Assembly: GCF_048773025.1 (NCBI RefSeq)
Contig: NC_133541.1
Coordinates: forward strand, 13,961,412 to 14,025,411
Source of the DNA: Camelus bactrianus
Taxonomy: Eukaryota; Chordata; Mammalia; Artiodactyla; Camelidae
Direction: 5' to 3'
Length of the DNA stretch: 64,000 nt
Part shown: positions 35,246-47,150 of the stretch, in pieces
Numbering within the stretch: the stretch's first letter is position 1
How the letters are laid out: every line of letters starts with the position of its first letter
Position numbers and translations under genes: made by a program
The notes under the pieces: model-generated
Seen by the model: only the letters and a program-made list of their open reading frames with translations
What the model was told of the DNA's origin: nothing
Databases searched by the model: none

Positions 35246-38129
35246 TGGGGAGGTGCTCAGCCTCGGTGAACGAACACTAAGTTCCAAAGAGGAATGGACA
35301 GAATCCTGGTATAGTGTCCAAGCCTCCAAATCTCACATCTCTGCAAAATTTTTTTTTAGAGTAAACTTTGAAACGTGAAAAATAAGCTTTCCCCCTCCAG
35401 AAAAGATAATCCAGCTTCTATCCCTGGCTCAGCCAAGTAAAACAAAGAATGGGTCCAAAAGACTGAATAATGTGAGGATCTACTCTGAAAATGCAGAAAT
35501 TTAGCCTAGATCTCACCCTCACAGAACAGTTTCACAACACAGTAAATATTTTTTGGAAGCCAGCTAAAATGAACCCCAAGGAAAATATACACCATTTCAG
35601 TCCTTTCCCTTGCTCCCAAGTTAAGAAACATCTTCCTCACTATTCAGAGAGTACCAGCCCCAGTCAAGTTTGGCTTGGCCCACTCAGTAAAAACAAAATG
35701 TTCTGCATTCCTTGTCAACACTTTACAAACTGGGGACATCTTGCAGAAATCTACATTATCTGGTCTCTCTTTTAAAACTGGACCTGCCAAGACAGAGCCT
35801 TAACTCTTTCAGGTCTGTGAGCTGGTTAACCACAGTCCCCACCACTCCCTATAGTCCACAACCTGGATCATTTTACTCACCTTTCCTACCTGCCAGCCCT
35901 GAATTTGCAAGCCTTTTACATAGTGCCTCACACAGTCTGGGTCTCAAGACAGGTTTTGAAAAATGCATTATTTTGTACATAATGCCTCCATTCAGAGTAA
36001 GCTTTTGAAGGGAAGTGTTTAAATTATTTAATGGGCTTGTCAAGCAGTGCTCTTAATTAAACTTGGCTCAAATCAAAAGAAAATGAGTATGTTTTTAGAC
36101 CCAGCTTGGGTATGATACATTAAATCATATCTTAATTCTGACCAAATGGCAGAATAAAAGCCCTTTTTAAAAGCATGAATTTTAGCCACCCAAGTGAGTA
36201 AGTATTCCATTTATAGCTGCCAGGGGTTAAGCCTTCCAACATCTTTCACCCACCACCCTGCCCCACCACTCACACACACGCCCCATGTCACCGCCTCGAT
36301 ATTGAATTTCAGCCTCCAGCAAGTCAGACTTTTTCCATTAGTTTGGTTTGGGATGAATTCTGAGCTGTAGGCACGCTTCCTGGCCAGCTGCCAAATGAAC
36401 ACCAGAATGCAAAGAAATTGTTTATTCCTCAGAAAATAAAGAACTGATTCTATCTTCTCTTTGGTTTTCATAAAGTTCACCAAAAAGGAGCCTGCATTTC
36501 TCACGGTGCGTCCATTCTGTTGTGATTGATGTCTTAACCCAAATCTCAAAATTAGCTGCTTTCTCCCCAGCTAAAAAACTATTCTCTTCAGAATTGAAAG
36601 GTGCTAGAAACAAATTTTTTAAAGGTACAAGCAGTTATCAGTATCCTCTGAACACGTTTGCCCATTAATTGGAAAAATCCAAACCCTGAGAAACAATCAA
36701 CTCGCCTTTGACTCGCAATAGACCAGACAGCTGTAAGCTTGGTATGTTTGGAAGGAATCCAGGCCTTTGTGCCAGGAATTACTTGCCAACGTTTTAAACT
36801 GTGACTTTCTGCCTCTCCTTGCGCAGCCACCTGAAACTCAAGACTGAATGATTAATTTCAAGTTTCATCCCCGGTGTCAGAGAACCTCCTTCTTCAAGGT
36901 CTGTGAATGAAGTCATCTTTTGGAGAAACTGCACCTGTAGGGTGGATCCTCTAGCCGAAGAAGGAAGAGGGGAATCTGTCATCATGGAGATGCCCCAGGA
37001 TGGCAACGAGTCAGAGACTAGGGAGGAGGCCAGGAGGGGCCGGCTCCACGCAGAAGCAAGATCAACCCTGAGCAGTGGCCGGTGGTCAGAGCAGGGTCAG
37101 AGGTGTGATGTGCGATCTGGGCATGGCCAGGGGACCACAAGATCTGGAGTCAGAACAAGAGAGACGAGCTGGAACTACAATTCATGTGCACATATGAAAG
37201 TTCAGAACTGAGGATGGAAAAATCAGAGCTCCAAGTACAAAAGGCAAAGCAAAGCCTAGCCCTGCAGGTGGGGGAGGGAGCCCCCAGGCACAGAAGGGTC
37301 ACCAGTAGAAGGAATTACCTCCATAATGTGGGTTGCTTTCCGCACCTCAATGTTGAAAACTTTAATCATCATCTCAGTCAAGGCAAGAAACAATAAACCA
37401 CACTCAGCCAACCCCCAGCTTCTTAAAGGAAGCAGGTCCCTGGGAACATGAACTTGGGCAGTTAAGTTAGGTCAAGTAAGGCAGAGGCACACTAGCAACT
37501 TCTGTCTGACCTCAAGGAAACGATAAAGACTTAATATTCCAACGTGAGGGCGGCTGGGCCAAGAAAGCTCACCTCACCGCTGATCCCACCTGCTGGCCGC
37601 ACAGCCACTTTAATGATTCTGTGACCACATTTCCAAGGACCTTCATGAGTGTCTGCTAGACCATTCTATGAAGCTCACAGGCCCATTTGTACAAGAACCT
37701 TAATATCCACTCAGTGAATCTATGCTGTCAGAGAGTGGCCAGCAAAATGTCCACGACCATCTCCCAGCTGGGACCAGTGATGTCCCAGGAAGCCTACGTG
37801 GTCCATCGATGTCACTGTTAATTCTGCAGACTGGTTATTTCTGCTGAGTCCACAATTTTTGTTTTGCCTATTTGCAAATAGTGACTTTCTAGCCCCAGAA
37901 ATGCCCTATGTTCAAGGAAGTCTGAGACAAAACACACCCTCGACTGTGTACAGGAGCCATGAAAATAACCTTGAAATAGAGTCACTACCAAGCGTGGGAT
38001 TCTGTGTCACTAGGAAAAGTTCACACATTCGACGAAACCCACAGCAGTCTTCCAGACTGGCAATCCGTCTGGCTGGGAGAACCATGATAAGCCCTGGAGA
38101 TATCAACCTGGAGGAGAAGGAATGAACAC

Positions 38130-38340
38130 GCAGGCTCTGGAATCAGGCAAGAGACCTGGCATCTCGTCTACTAGCTGTGGGGCTTGACTGGGCACTTAAG
38201 CCCTCTAAGCCGCAGGCTGTTCAACTCCACATGGGATTGACTTTACTTGCTAACATGCAGAGCATTCAACGAGGTGACGTACAGAAAAGGCTCAGCATGG
38301 CACATGGCATCAAATAAGTGTCTCATCAATGTCCACTACT
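38130..38340 (+). mobile_element. MIR SINE
   Basis: ggctctggaatcaggcaaga, tctactagctgtggggcttg, cacttaagccctctaagccg, attcaacgaggtgacgtaca and aaataagtgtctcatcaatg are the MIR landmarks in order. Near full length. Confidence 0.8.
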
Positions 38341-39129
38341 ACTGCTGTTGTCAGTTTTAGAGGTCTGTAGCTTCTTGGTAAATCTGAGGGAACTGTTAAG
38401 GTGCAGCAACTGATCAAGTGCACTTCCCAGCGTCCTCTGGTGCCCCCTCCGTGGAGTCACGGTCTCAGGAGGGCAGGAGTGGGAATCCCACCTACAGTGA
38501 GGTGACAGCTTTAGCACAGCCTTGGTCTCACAAGGATCCCAGCCCATCACACTCCTGCTGGCACAGCTGCACCACGTTGCAGTCCATCAACATCGGTCTT
38601 TTTGACGAGCAGTTATCTCTGAAGCAAAGAAATCACTCGCCATACTCCAGTCTCTTATCATTAATCTGAATTAACCAAGCTGGTGAATAAGGATGCGGTG
38701 CATGTCCCTCACCATGAATGGCTTGGTCCAGAGCGGTAAGTTCAAGCTTTGGTGATGATGTCATTGCTGAAGCCTCATTACCAACCTATCAAGCCCAGAT
38801 TTCTATCATGAACCATGTTCAGAGTCCTTAATGCCACGGCAGGGTCAGTTAATGCCCAACAAATTATCCACTTAGTATATTAATGTTGTGTTAGACAGTG
38901 CTGTGGACTCTTGTTCTAGCAAATTAAGTATCCCATTTGGAGCCCTGAGGAGTCTTTATTTAACTGATTCTCAAGCAACAAACAAAACATGTACAACACT
39001 AAAGTTCATCAAGAAAGATGTCTCACCAGGTTAAAAAGCAACAAAGTCAATAGATAATAAGAGTATTTCCTTTTTTCGTCCAGCTGCCAGAGGTGGGGGA
39101 AAAGGTGAGGAGAAACATGAAAGGAACTC

Positions 39130-39200
39130 ACTCCTACCATGCTGTATACTTTAAATATCTTACAATTTTATATGTCAATTATACCTCATTAAACCAAAAC
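39130..39200 (+). mobile_element. Old L1 3' stub
   Basis: ctgtatactttaaatatctt, tatatgtcaattatacctca and ttaaacc are the terminal bases of an L1, followed by an AG run and an A-run to 39232. Confidence 0.6.
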
Positions 39201-39894
39201 TAAATAGAGAGAGAGAGAAAAAAAAAAAAAAAACCCACCCCACTCCTAAACCATAGATTAAATCCAGGAACTTTAAGATGAACCCAACCTAATTTCCCTC
39301 CTGCCTGAAGGTTTGATGAGAATAAGGGTGTGAACTTGTAAGTCATCTTTCACTGATTTTCAGCCAATAAAAGTTTTGCCTGCTGAGCCAAATGTCCTTA
39401 CGAAGCTTTCGGTGATTCATTACCGTGTCTTGCAATTAAACATCACGCTAGGTGAAAATGAAGCGGAAAGAAAAAGCACACTCACTCATCAAAACTGGGA
39501 GAAGCGGAAAAGAAAAGAGAAGGTGTGGAATTTGTTGGTAAAGGTTCATTTATCCTGCTCAGAGAGGCTGCCTCTTGTATTACAAGGGTTGCTACCCCAA
39601 GCGCTTAGTGACTGAAATAATCAAATGACAGGCGAGGTCCAGAGAGCAGAGGGCAGATCTCGAATGCTGCCCCTGCTAGCTTTCTTTCATCCCAGAAATA
39701 CACACATCTGTTTCCTGGGCTTCCGTGACCAAACCTGCCCTAATGCTTATTCCTTTTGCTTTTTAGGATAAATGGAAGCTCATTGTTCAGGTCTAGAAAA
39801 ATTACTTTATATCCCACTATATAAATATACAGGTTTGTTTGTAACACACACATTTTATTTATTTTTCGCTAATGCCACAGAAACATTTTGGAAT

Positions 39895-40040
39895 AAAGAT
39901 AAAACTATAATAAGATATGACTATAGACCTAGATACATAATATAACTAAGCTATAATATAATTCAGATTATATTATACAATATAATTAAATTAAATTAAT
40001 TCAATAATATTACAATAAATTAAAAATAAGATGACTATAT
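39895..40040. repeat. AT-rich low-complexity tract
   Basis: Mostly A and T with imperfect ataatata/attaaatt units. No element recognised. Confidence 0.75.
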
Positions 40041-40155
40041 CATAGATACACCCCCACCCCATAAAAAGGAGGTTGCTTTAGTAGCAACAACTTTAGTTAA
40101 AACATGGAAAATTAAAATACAGAGGGGGATATGGAATCAAGTCAATCTTCTCCCT

Positions 40156-40373
40156 CAGGGCTTCTCAGTCTTGCCACTGTTGACAGGTGGACTGAATCAA
40201 TTTGTATTGCGTGGGACTGCCCTGTGCTTCTAGGATGTTCAAGAGCATCCCTGGTTTCTTCCCACTCAATGCCAGGAATCCCCTCCCCACACTGACAGTC
40301 ACAAGCAAAAATGTCTCTGGACTTTGCTAAATGTCCCTAGGGAGGCAAAACTGCCCCCTGTTGAGAATCACTA
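40156..40373 (-). mobile_element. MER20 (hAT-Charlie non-autonomous DNA transposon)
   Basis: In reverse orientation the hallmark pieces are present: ttctcagtcttgccactgtt at one end and cccctgttgagaatcacta at the other, with aaatgtctctggactttgct and gtccctagggaggcaaaa between. About 218 bp, near the full length of the family. It has no coding capacity. Confidence 0.88.
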
Positions 40374-41359
40374 CTTTACCTAAAACATAATTACATCCTT
40401 CATAATGTACCCAGACCCTGGCAATGTCCAGAGTGTCCACTTAATGACAAAGAATGTATGTGCTGATCCAGCCAGGCTAGTGCTTTTCTTTTTAAACTGC
40501 AAACTCTGTACCTCCTTAGGAATGAAAAACATTAGCAGCTACCATCATCACCGCCTTAACTGGATTACAGCTCGGCAAAGTTGATTTCAATGTAGACCAT
40601 TATCTACCTGTTAAAAAATCTCACATCAGTTGAAGGAAGGTCGATACCTAAAATAGTTTAAAATTTTAGGCTGTAAGCCTGAAACTGCTCTCAAAGAATA
40701 AAGTCTCTATTAAAATAAAAAAAAAAGTAGTAGTACCCCTAAACTTGAATGAAACAGCACTTCATCTATACCTGCTGAGGAAGATGTGAGCAGCCGAAAT
40801 GCCAGCTGAGTGCCACTTACATCTACAGGAGACAGAGCAATCAGCTCCACAGATGACAAGCAAGATTCTCAAACTGCATATAGATTCCAAAGCAAACAAG
40901 CCTTCTTCCAACATCACTTCATGGGAATCTGGACTTCATCAGAAACAGACAAAGCCAAGAAAAATGACTTAGGAAATTCAGTGTGACCTTTGCCTTCAGT
41001 AGAGATGCTCCCCAGAAACCTACAAGAATTTCATTGAAACCATTCTCTGCATTGTCTCTCAGAACAGAACTCCTGCTATTCCTGTCACTCAGGATGAATG
41101 TCCAGTTGCTGCTGTCCCAGGAGCAATCAGAAGGACTGTGTCTTTGCTTTGTTTGATTATAGGAAAATTTCTACCCCTTGTTGCAGTCGTTGGCAAATTA
41201 GGTCATTTTTCTTAGGCTTGTATCACGTGACTTTGGTCGGCTCTCTGAGCAGCAGCAAACACACACTCCCAAAGCTCTCCACACAGATTCTATCCTCACC
41301 TCCTACGTGAACTACTGCCATCACCTCCAAATGAATTCAGGTGCCATGTGGCAGTCTAT

Positions 41360-41550
41360 CTTTGGGTCCAAACTCTGGTTCTACCACTTCCCAGTTGTGT
41401 GAACTTAGGCAAATGACTTAACTTCTCTAAGACTCTGTATTTTCATATGCGAAATGGCACCAACCGTATAAAACTACTGGGCAGATTAAATGAATTAACC
41501 CAAGTTGAGACTTTAGCACAGTCTCAGCCCCTGGTGAGTGATCAATAAAC
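41360..41550 (+). mobile_element. MIR SINE
   Basis: ttctaccacttcccagttgt, ggcaaatgacttaacttctc, ctctgtattttcatatgcga and ctggtgagtgatcaataaac match MIR from the middle to the 3' end. Confidence 0.82.
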
Positions 41551-43097
41551 TTTTGCAAGTTAAAAAACTGCATAAAAGGAAATGCAGATGGCACGGATGA
41601 TGCAATGGCCAAGCCACAGTGCAGAGTTCCATGTATTCAAATTGTTACCAAAATCCTACACTATAGTAAATCCTAAATCTACGTATTTCCTCCTTGGACA
41701 AATAAGCCATTGACTTGCATTAGAGAACACTGCTAGAGTCTACATTTTCTTTTCTTTAAAAGGTAATTTTGTCCAAAGCTGGGTGTGATAAAGGATATAC
41801 CATTTTTTAAATTAGCTTCTAAAATTCCGCTTTCCTTGAGGAAACAGCTATTCAATTTCATCAAACATTTTATGATAATGCAAAAGAACACCCTCAAGGG
41901 ACCTTTTATTCTTCTAAAGCTATATCCTATTTCCTTGTTTCACACGCACATACCAACTCCAGAGATTCCCACTGAGGGATCTGGTGGAGGTTTAAGGGGA
42001 TTTTAAGAGGCTCAAAAGACATAACCTAAGTGATAACGTGGTATTTCCGACCCCATCCTCTCGTGGTAGGCCCTGGGTAAAGTAACCTAGTTCTCTGTGC
42101 CTCAGGGTAAAAGGAATCTACTGGATGTCTCAAAGGTAATAGGTGAGTAAAGACGAGGTTACATTCCATGTGAAGAGCCATCTGAACTCCTTGAAAGGTT
42201 TTTTTCCATTTCAGAATCACCCTTTCTTCACACTGCATACAATCCACAAAAAAGTGAGGCCTAAGGCAGCCAAGCTAGATGGATTTGTGCTCCCCATTTT
42301 TACTCTTAGAGCTGATGGCTTGTGTTTGAATTTTCTATGGTAAAATATTGGAAAATAATGGCTATGGTGAGAAGACAGATGCACAAATTACCCCTCACAA
42401 CATATGCAAAGAGCCCCAGACCTGCTTACTCTCCAAAATACTGTACAGCAGAAGCCAGTCCTAATTTCACAACCAAGAGCTCGTTCTAACCGATGTTTTT
42501 CCTTCTGATATGTACGATGAAAAACAGGAGATATAAAAATACTTAGAGAAAAGAGACACTGGTCTTTTCGAAGAGAACCTTAAGAGAACATGGTTTTAGA
42601 AACTAAAATACAGTAAGCTCACCTCCCAGATCTGCCCAAAGGCACGAAGGAAATTGTTACAGCTGAAAAAGCTATGCTAACCAGAGAAGCGGCCAAGAAT
42701 TTCAGTGCTCCTCAAGGTCTGAAGATTGCCAGAACTTACGGTCCACACCTGACTTCATATCCTTGAAGTTGAACTTGGCATCTATTTTGGAGAGAATCCC
42801 CAAAGGAATGAAAATCTTATGGAAACGCAGTAAACCTAGAATTAATAAGGCAGTTTTCTGATGACCCCATCCCAACAATGCAAGTCTTGTGTAGAAAGGT
42901 GGGGAGTCTGCTTCCAACTTTTATCTTCTTAGGAAACTGTAAGCAGCTCAGAAATACTGCCTAGGAAAGACTGCTTCTGTACGGCAAACAATACATCTAC
43001 CAGATGTGTGCAAAAGCCTTTAGGCAGCATGGCCTTGATAAAACGCTTCATTCCCACACCAACAGCCTGCCTTAGTCAGAAAGCACGATGCTAAATC

Positions 43098-43190
43098 AAA
43101 CATATATATGTATTACATATATACACATACACGTTCGTATGTACACTCATATACATACATGATATATTAATCTCCTATATATAAACCATT
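43098..43190. repeat. (ATATAC)-like low-complexity tract
   Basis: Alternating purine-pyrimidine sequence such as catatatatgtattacata and cacatacacgttcgtatgta. Confidence 0.75.
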
Positions 43191-44489
43191 TTAAACCCAA
43201 AAAAAAAATTATCTTTTACACTTGAGAAGTAACAGCTTACCTACTTGCTGCAGAAACACTAGTCACACTCCACACCATAAACTTGGTGGAAAAAACAAGA
43301 CCAAGTGGACATTGGTCACAGAAAACAGGAGTTACCACAAAAGGAAATCCTTATGTAGAGAAACCCTGTGACGTACACCCTAGGTGGTGGGAGCGGAGCA
43401 CACGCGGCTCCCAAGGGCTCAGGGCTCACTCTCAGCTCAGATTCTCATTAGGAAAGGAAGAGGGTGGCAGTCAGGGGACCTGGGTGAGACAGCAGACCAC
43501 AGGAGGCTGGCTCAGAAACCGGCGGTGAGCATCAGGGGAGTTCAGACTGCATGTCCTCCGGCTGGGGGAGCTGTCAAGTGGTCCCTCGCCCCAGGGATTA
43601 AAGAGGTAAAAAGAGTTCCTCTTCATGGGATTTACCTAAGTTTTCTCCCCCTGTGCCCAAGGCATGGGGCCAGAAACAGCAAGGAAGAGCCCGCGCCCAG
43701 TATAATATCTGGGAGATACTCCCCTTGCTTCTCTACTGGGCCCATTCACTGGGCATTCCTCCCCAACAGGCAAGACTGAGGACCAGAGCAAAGGCAAGGA
43801 CCCCCAACCCTGCACCCCTAGGCTCCCAGCAGAGTGCATTCTCGGGTCTGTGCAGGGTGACAAGCCTTTGGCTGGAGGCTGTGCCTTGTCTCCTCCACCC
43901 TCTCTGCTCACACCTTCCACCCAGATGACCCCTCCCTGCTACCACCACTACACACCCAACTCGAGTCAGGACACCTTCCGTGGCCTTGGAAGTCTGGACA
44001 TACATCAAAGAAACCCCCTTCCGTCCGGGCCTGCTGAGATACTGATGGATGACCAGAATATCTTGTCGCACTTTTGTTCAGCGTCCCAAGAAGTCTGGGC
44101 TCTACTGAATGTCACCATCCATTTGCTCACCTGGCTGGTCCACGTGGGGCTGTCACCTGTTAAGATTGCGACCTTGACAGCCCAGCCATCAAAAGTTATT
44201 GATTTCATGAAACTTCTGTCTCAGGGAAAGAGAGCACGAGTAGGAATCTGCTAGCTGGCAAGATGATAAGCAAGAGTTCAAATGCACTAGTTCTGACCAA
44301 ATCGACCTTGAACTACTTGAGACAGTTACAAATCAAAAAAGTCTTTGACAACAGCACTTAAATCCACTACAAGGAATAAACCAGAAGGCCCACGAGAGTC
44401 TGAGCTCTCAACAGCCACGAAACAAACAGAGCAACTTATTACACAAATAACTGCGAGCCTCAGAATGATAATGGATGTCAGCACAGGTA

Positions 44490-45229
44490 TCAGAAGGGTA
44501 CCCATACACTGGGATAGCAGTGAGCAATAAAATGCAACAACCACGGATGCCCAAAACACGGGTGGGTCTCCAGGGCGTGGGTGAAAAATGCCAACCTCAC
44601 AGGATTTACACCGATTCCATTTCTGTAAGAGTCTCAAATGACAAAATGATAGAGAACAGATTAGTGATTACTAGGGCCTGGGGGGAGAGTGGGACTATTT
44701 CTTGGGGGGTAACACAAAAATGGGGGGAATTCTGTAGTATGATTGTGCTGGTGGTTGCACGGAACTGTACTGTGATAACATTGCTTAGAACTACACACGT
44801 GTGCATACAAGTGAGTGGATGTAAAAACTGGTGAAATCAAGACACAGAAAACAAACTTCTGGTTACCAAAGGGGAAAAGGGAGGGAAGAGGGATAAATTA
44901 GGAGTTTGGGATTAGCAGATACAAACCACTATATACAGAACAGATAAACAATAAGGTTTTCTGTATAGCACAGGAAACCATATTCAATAACTTGTAATAA
45001 CCTACAATGAAAAACAATATGAAAAATATATATACGTATGACTGAATCACTATGTTGTTCTCCAGAAATTAACACTACATTAACTACACTTTCCTGGCTG
45101 ACATCCTGTACTCCTGTTACCTATTGTTATATAAGATGTCACAACCAGGGAAGCTGGGTGACAGGTACACAGGACCTCCCTGTATTATTCTGGCAATATC
45201 TGAGTCTATATTAAAAAAAAAAAAAAAAA
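44490..45229 (+). mobile_element. Old L1 3' end, split by a younger L1
   Basis: The old element shows the tail landmarks of mid-age L1s: gattagtgattactagggcc, tgtgctggtggttgcacgga and gtaaaaactggtgaaatc. It resumes after the insertion with tttcctggctgacatcctgt, aagctgggtgacaggtacac and a 17-base A-run at 45213-45229. The younger L1 fragment at 44839-45087 lies in between. Confidence 0.82.
44839..45087 (+). mobile_element. Younger L1 3' fragment nested in an older L1
   Basis: acacagaaaacaaacttctg begins the fragment, followed by agcacaggaaaccatattca and aattaacactacattaacta, the same lineage as the 17.5 kb copy. It interrupts an older L1 tail whose halves lie on either side. No A-tail of its own is obvious at the right edge. 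Confidence 0.8.
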
Positions 45230-45713
45230 GGCAAAGCATGCCAGAATAAAACTGTACAAAATACATGGGGGAGAGGGCAATAGATACAACTTACCTCAAT
45301 ATGTTCTCAAAACTTGGAGAAGATATGATCTCCTTCTTTCTTAGTAGAGAACAACTATCATTTTGATTACTCAGTAAAATAAATATTTCTCCCATGCTTT
45401 ATGGTGAGGACTCTGGGAACCAGATTTAAAACACCAGAAGGGAGACCAACAAAAGCCCTCGGGCAGATGGCACAGCTGGAAGTAAATATTCCAACCAGAC
45501 ACAACTTAGACGATAAATCGCGTCTAAGTGTCCAAGTCTCACGGGGAGAGTTTGGATCCTAAGTTGAATAAAATTTTCACACTGATAACTGCGGGGTCCC
45601 CATCACCCGAGGGGTGAAGAGTCATCAGGAATCAGCACAAATAAGGAGGGTGATGAAAGTCCCAGCAGAATCCAAATTTAAGCTCTGGCCATCAAAGCTT
45701 GAACATGGCGCTA

Positions 45714-45945
45714 TGATTCTCAGCTACAGCGATTTTGCATCCATCCCCCTACGTCCCTCCCCCTGGAGACACCTGCAAGGTCTGGAGATGCTTTTGGCTG
45801 TCACAGTTTTGGGGGGTGGAGGGGTGCGAGTGCCACTGGCATCTCAGGATCAGAGGCCAGGGATGCTGCTTCACGCCCTACAATGCACAGGACAGCTCCA
45901 AGCTACAACGACCGATCCAGCCGAAATGTCCAGAGTCCTGAGGCT
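45714..45945 (+). mobile_element. MER20 (hAT-Charlie)
   Basis: Forward orientation: gattctcagctacagcgatt, tctggagatgcttttggctg, cagaggccagggatgctgct, cctacaatgcacaggacagc and gaaatgtccagagtcctgag in order. Nearly full length. Confidence 0.87.
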
Positions 45946-46173
45946 GAGGAGACCTAGAAAGAGGGCACACTTGCCCACATCCGAAAATCTGAGGCTGGAA
46001 AAATTTCCACACTGGAGATGCACCTTGGCCCTTAGCACACATCAATAAAAGAACAAAATGTGGGCAGAAATAAACAGAAGCAAACCTGTATTAAATGACC
46101 ACAGTATGCATCGTAAAAGGTGGAGTGTCATTTTCACCCAGCACTCAACACTTCCATTTTTTAAAGTCTGTGG

Positions 46174-46351
46174 AGGGGGAGGGTATAGCTCAAGTGGTAG
46201 AGCACATGCTTAGATGCACGATGTCCTTGGTTCAATCCCCAGTACCTCCTCTAAAAGTAAAAAATAAACCTAATTTATACATAAACCTAATTTATACATA
46301 AACCTCCTCCCCCCAAAAAAATAAAATTAAAAAAAATTTTTTTTAAAATAA
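46174..46351 (+). mobile_element. Camelid tRNA-derived SINE with a tandem-repeat tail
   Basis: It has the same body as the copy at 28.35 kb: gggggagggtatagctcaag, tgcttagatgcacgatgtcc and ggttcaatccccagtacctc. The tail is longer and carries a 17-bp unit (aaacctaatttatacat) at 46266, 46283 and 46300 (the last partial), then A-rich sequence. Flanks aaagtctgtgga (46163-46174) and aaagtccatgga (about 46353-46364) look like a target-site duplication with two changes. Insertion is antisense to MYO10. Confidence 0.88.
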
Positions 46352-46964
46352 CAAAGTCCATGGAAAGACTTCCTAGATATAATTAATAAAAATAATAAGC
46401 CTTAAAGTGTCTCTCACTCACTCCTTCACACACACACACATAACACCCCCCTCAACAGTGCTGTATGTTACCTAAATCCCTGCAGCTAGAACCACCACCA
46501 CATAACTGCTCTGGCTCAGGGTTAACTCACAAGGATACTTAATTACAATGCAAAGGAATGAGAATTAAAAACAAAAAATCCATACAAACTAGTCCCAACA
46601 CAAACGGCCAATGGCTCCCTGGAGGGTGTAAAGCCAGGTCCCCTGTGTGCTTTGCCCTTAAATGAACAGCAGGTACAGTGCTGGGGTCTTCTGGGGGTCG
46701 GATATGAATGCACAGCCCTGCTTATAATTAACTGAGAAGAACGCCTCCCTCCTCCACTCTGGCTCAGAGAAGAACCTAACAGTGGACACAGAAACCCAGG
46801 ATTATGTGCTGACTTCCTCCGTGAAACAATGCATGTCATTAACTCTAATAAGAAGTTACAAAACCCCTGCCTTCATAAATATATCATGACAGGGTGTCTC
46901 AGCCTTGCCTGGGTGAGGCTGGGCTCACAACCCTCAGAAAACTTGCTGCCAAACAGTCTAAGTA

Positions 46965-47150
46965 AAAATGCGCAAAACCCTTTGATCAAACATCTCCACT
47001 CCCGGAAAATTTTATCCTCAAGAAATAATCAGACAAGTGTGCAATGACCTGAGTACAAGAATGTACGTCTGCAGCCTTCTGTAAAAGCAAATATCTAGAA
47101 ACCATCTAAAATGAACAAATAAGGTGATTTACATGCCTTTGAATGAGCAG
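46965..47150 (+). mobile_element. Old L1M fragment (late ORF2 region)
   Basis: aaattttatcctcaagaaat, aatcagacaagtgtgcaatg and gaaaccatctaaaatgaaca match the known order of an old L1M ORF2 tail. Diverged. Confidence 0.6.

Larger units (their letters stand above)
34800..40155. other. Intron 1 sequence without recognised gene
   Basis: Two MIR copies (35.1 and 38.1 kb), an L1 stub at 39.1 kb and an AT-rich tract at 39.9 kb. Otherwise unassigned. Confidence 0.55.
40374..44489. other. Intron 1 sequence without recognised gene
   Basis: One MIR at 41.4 kb and an ATATAC tract at 43.1 kb. Open frames of 112-134 codons at 43.4-44.25 kb sit in a GC-richer patch and match nothing known. Confidence 0.55.

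Noticed and set aside
46174-46246. tRNA gene
   Set aside because: Same as above: a SINE body with A-rich tail and flanking duplication.
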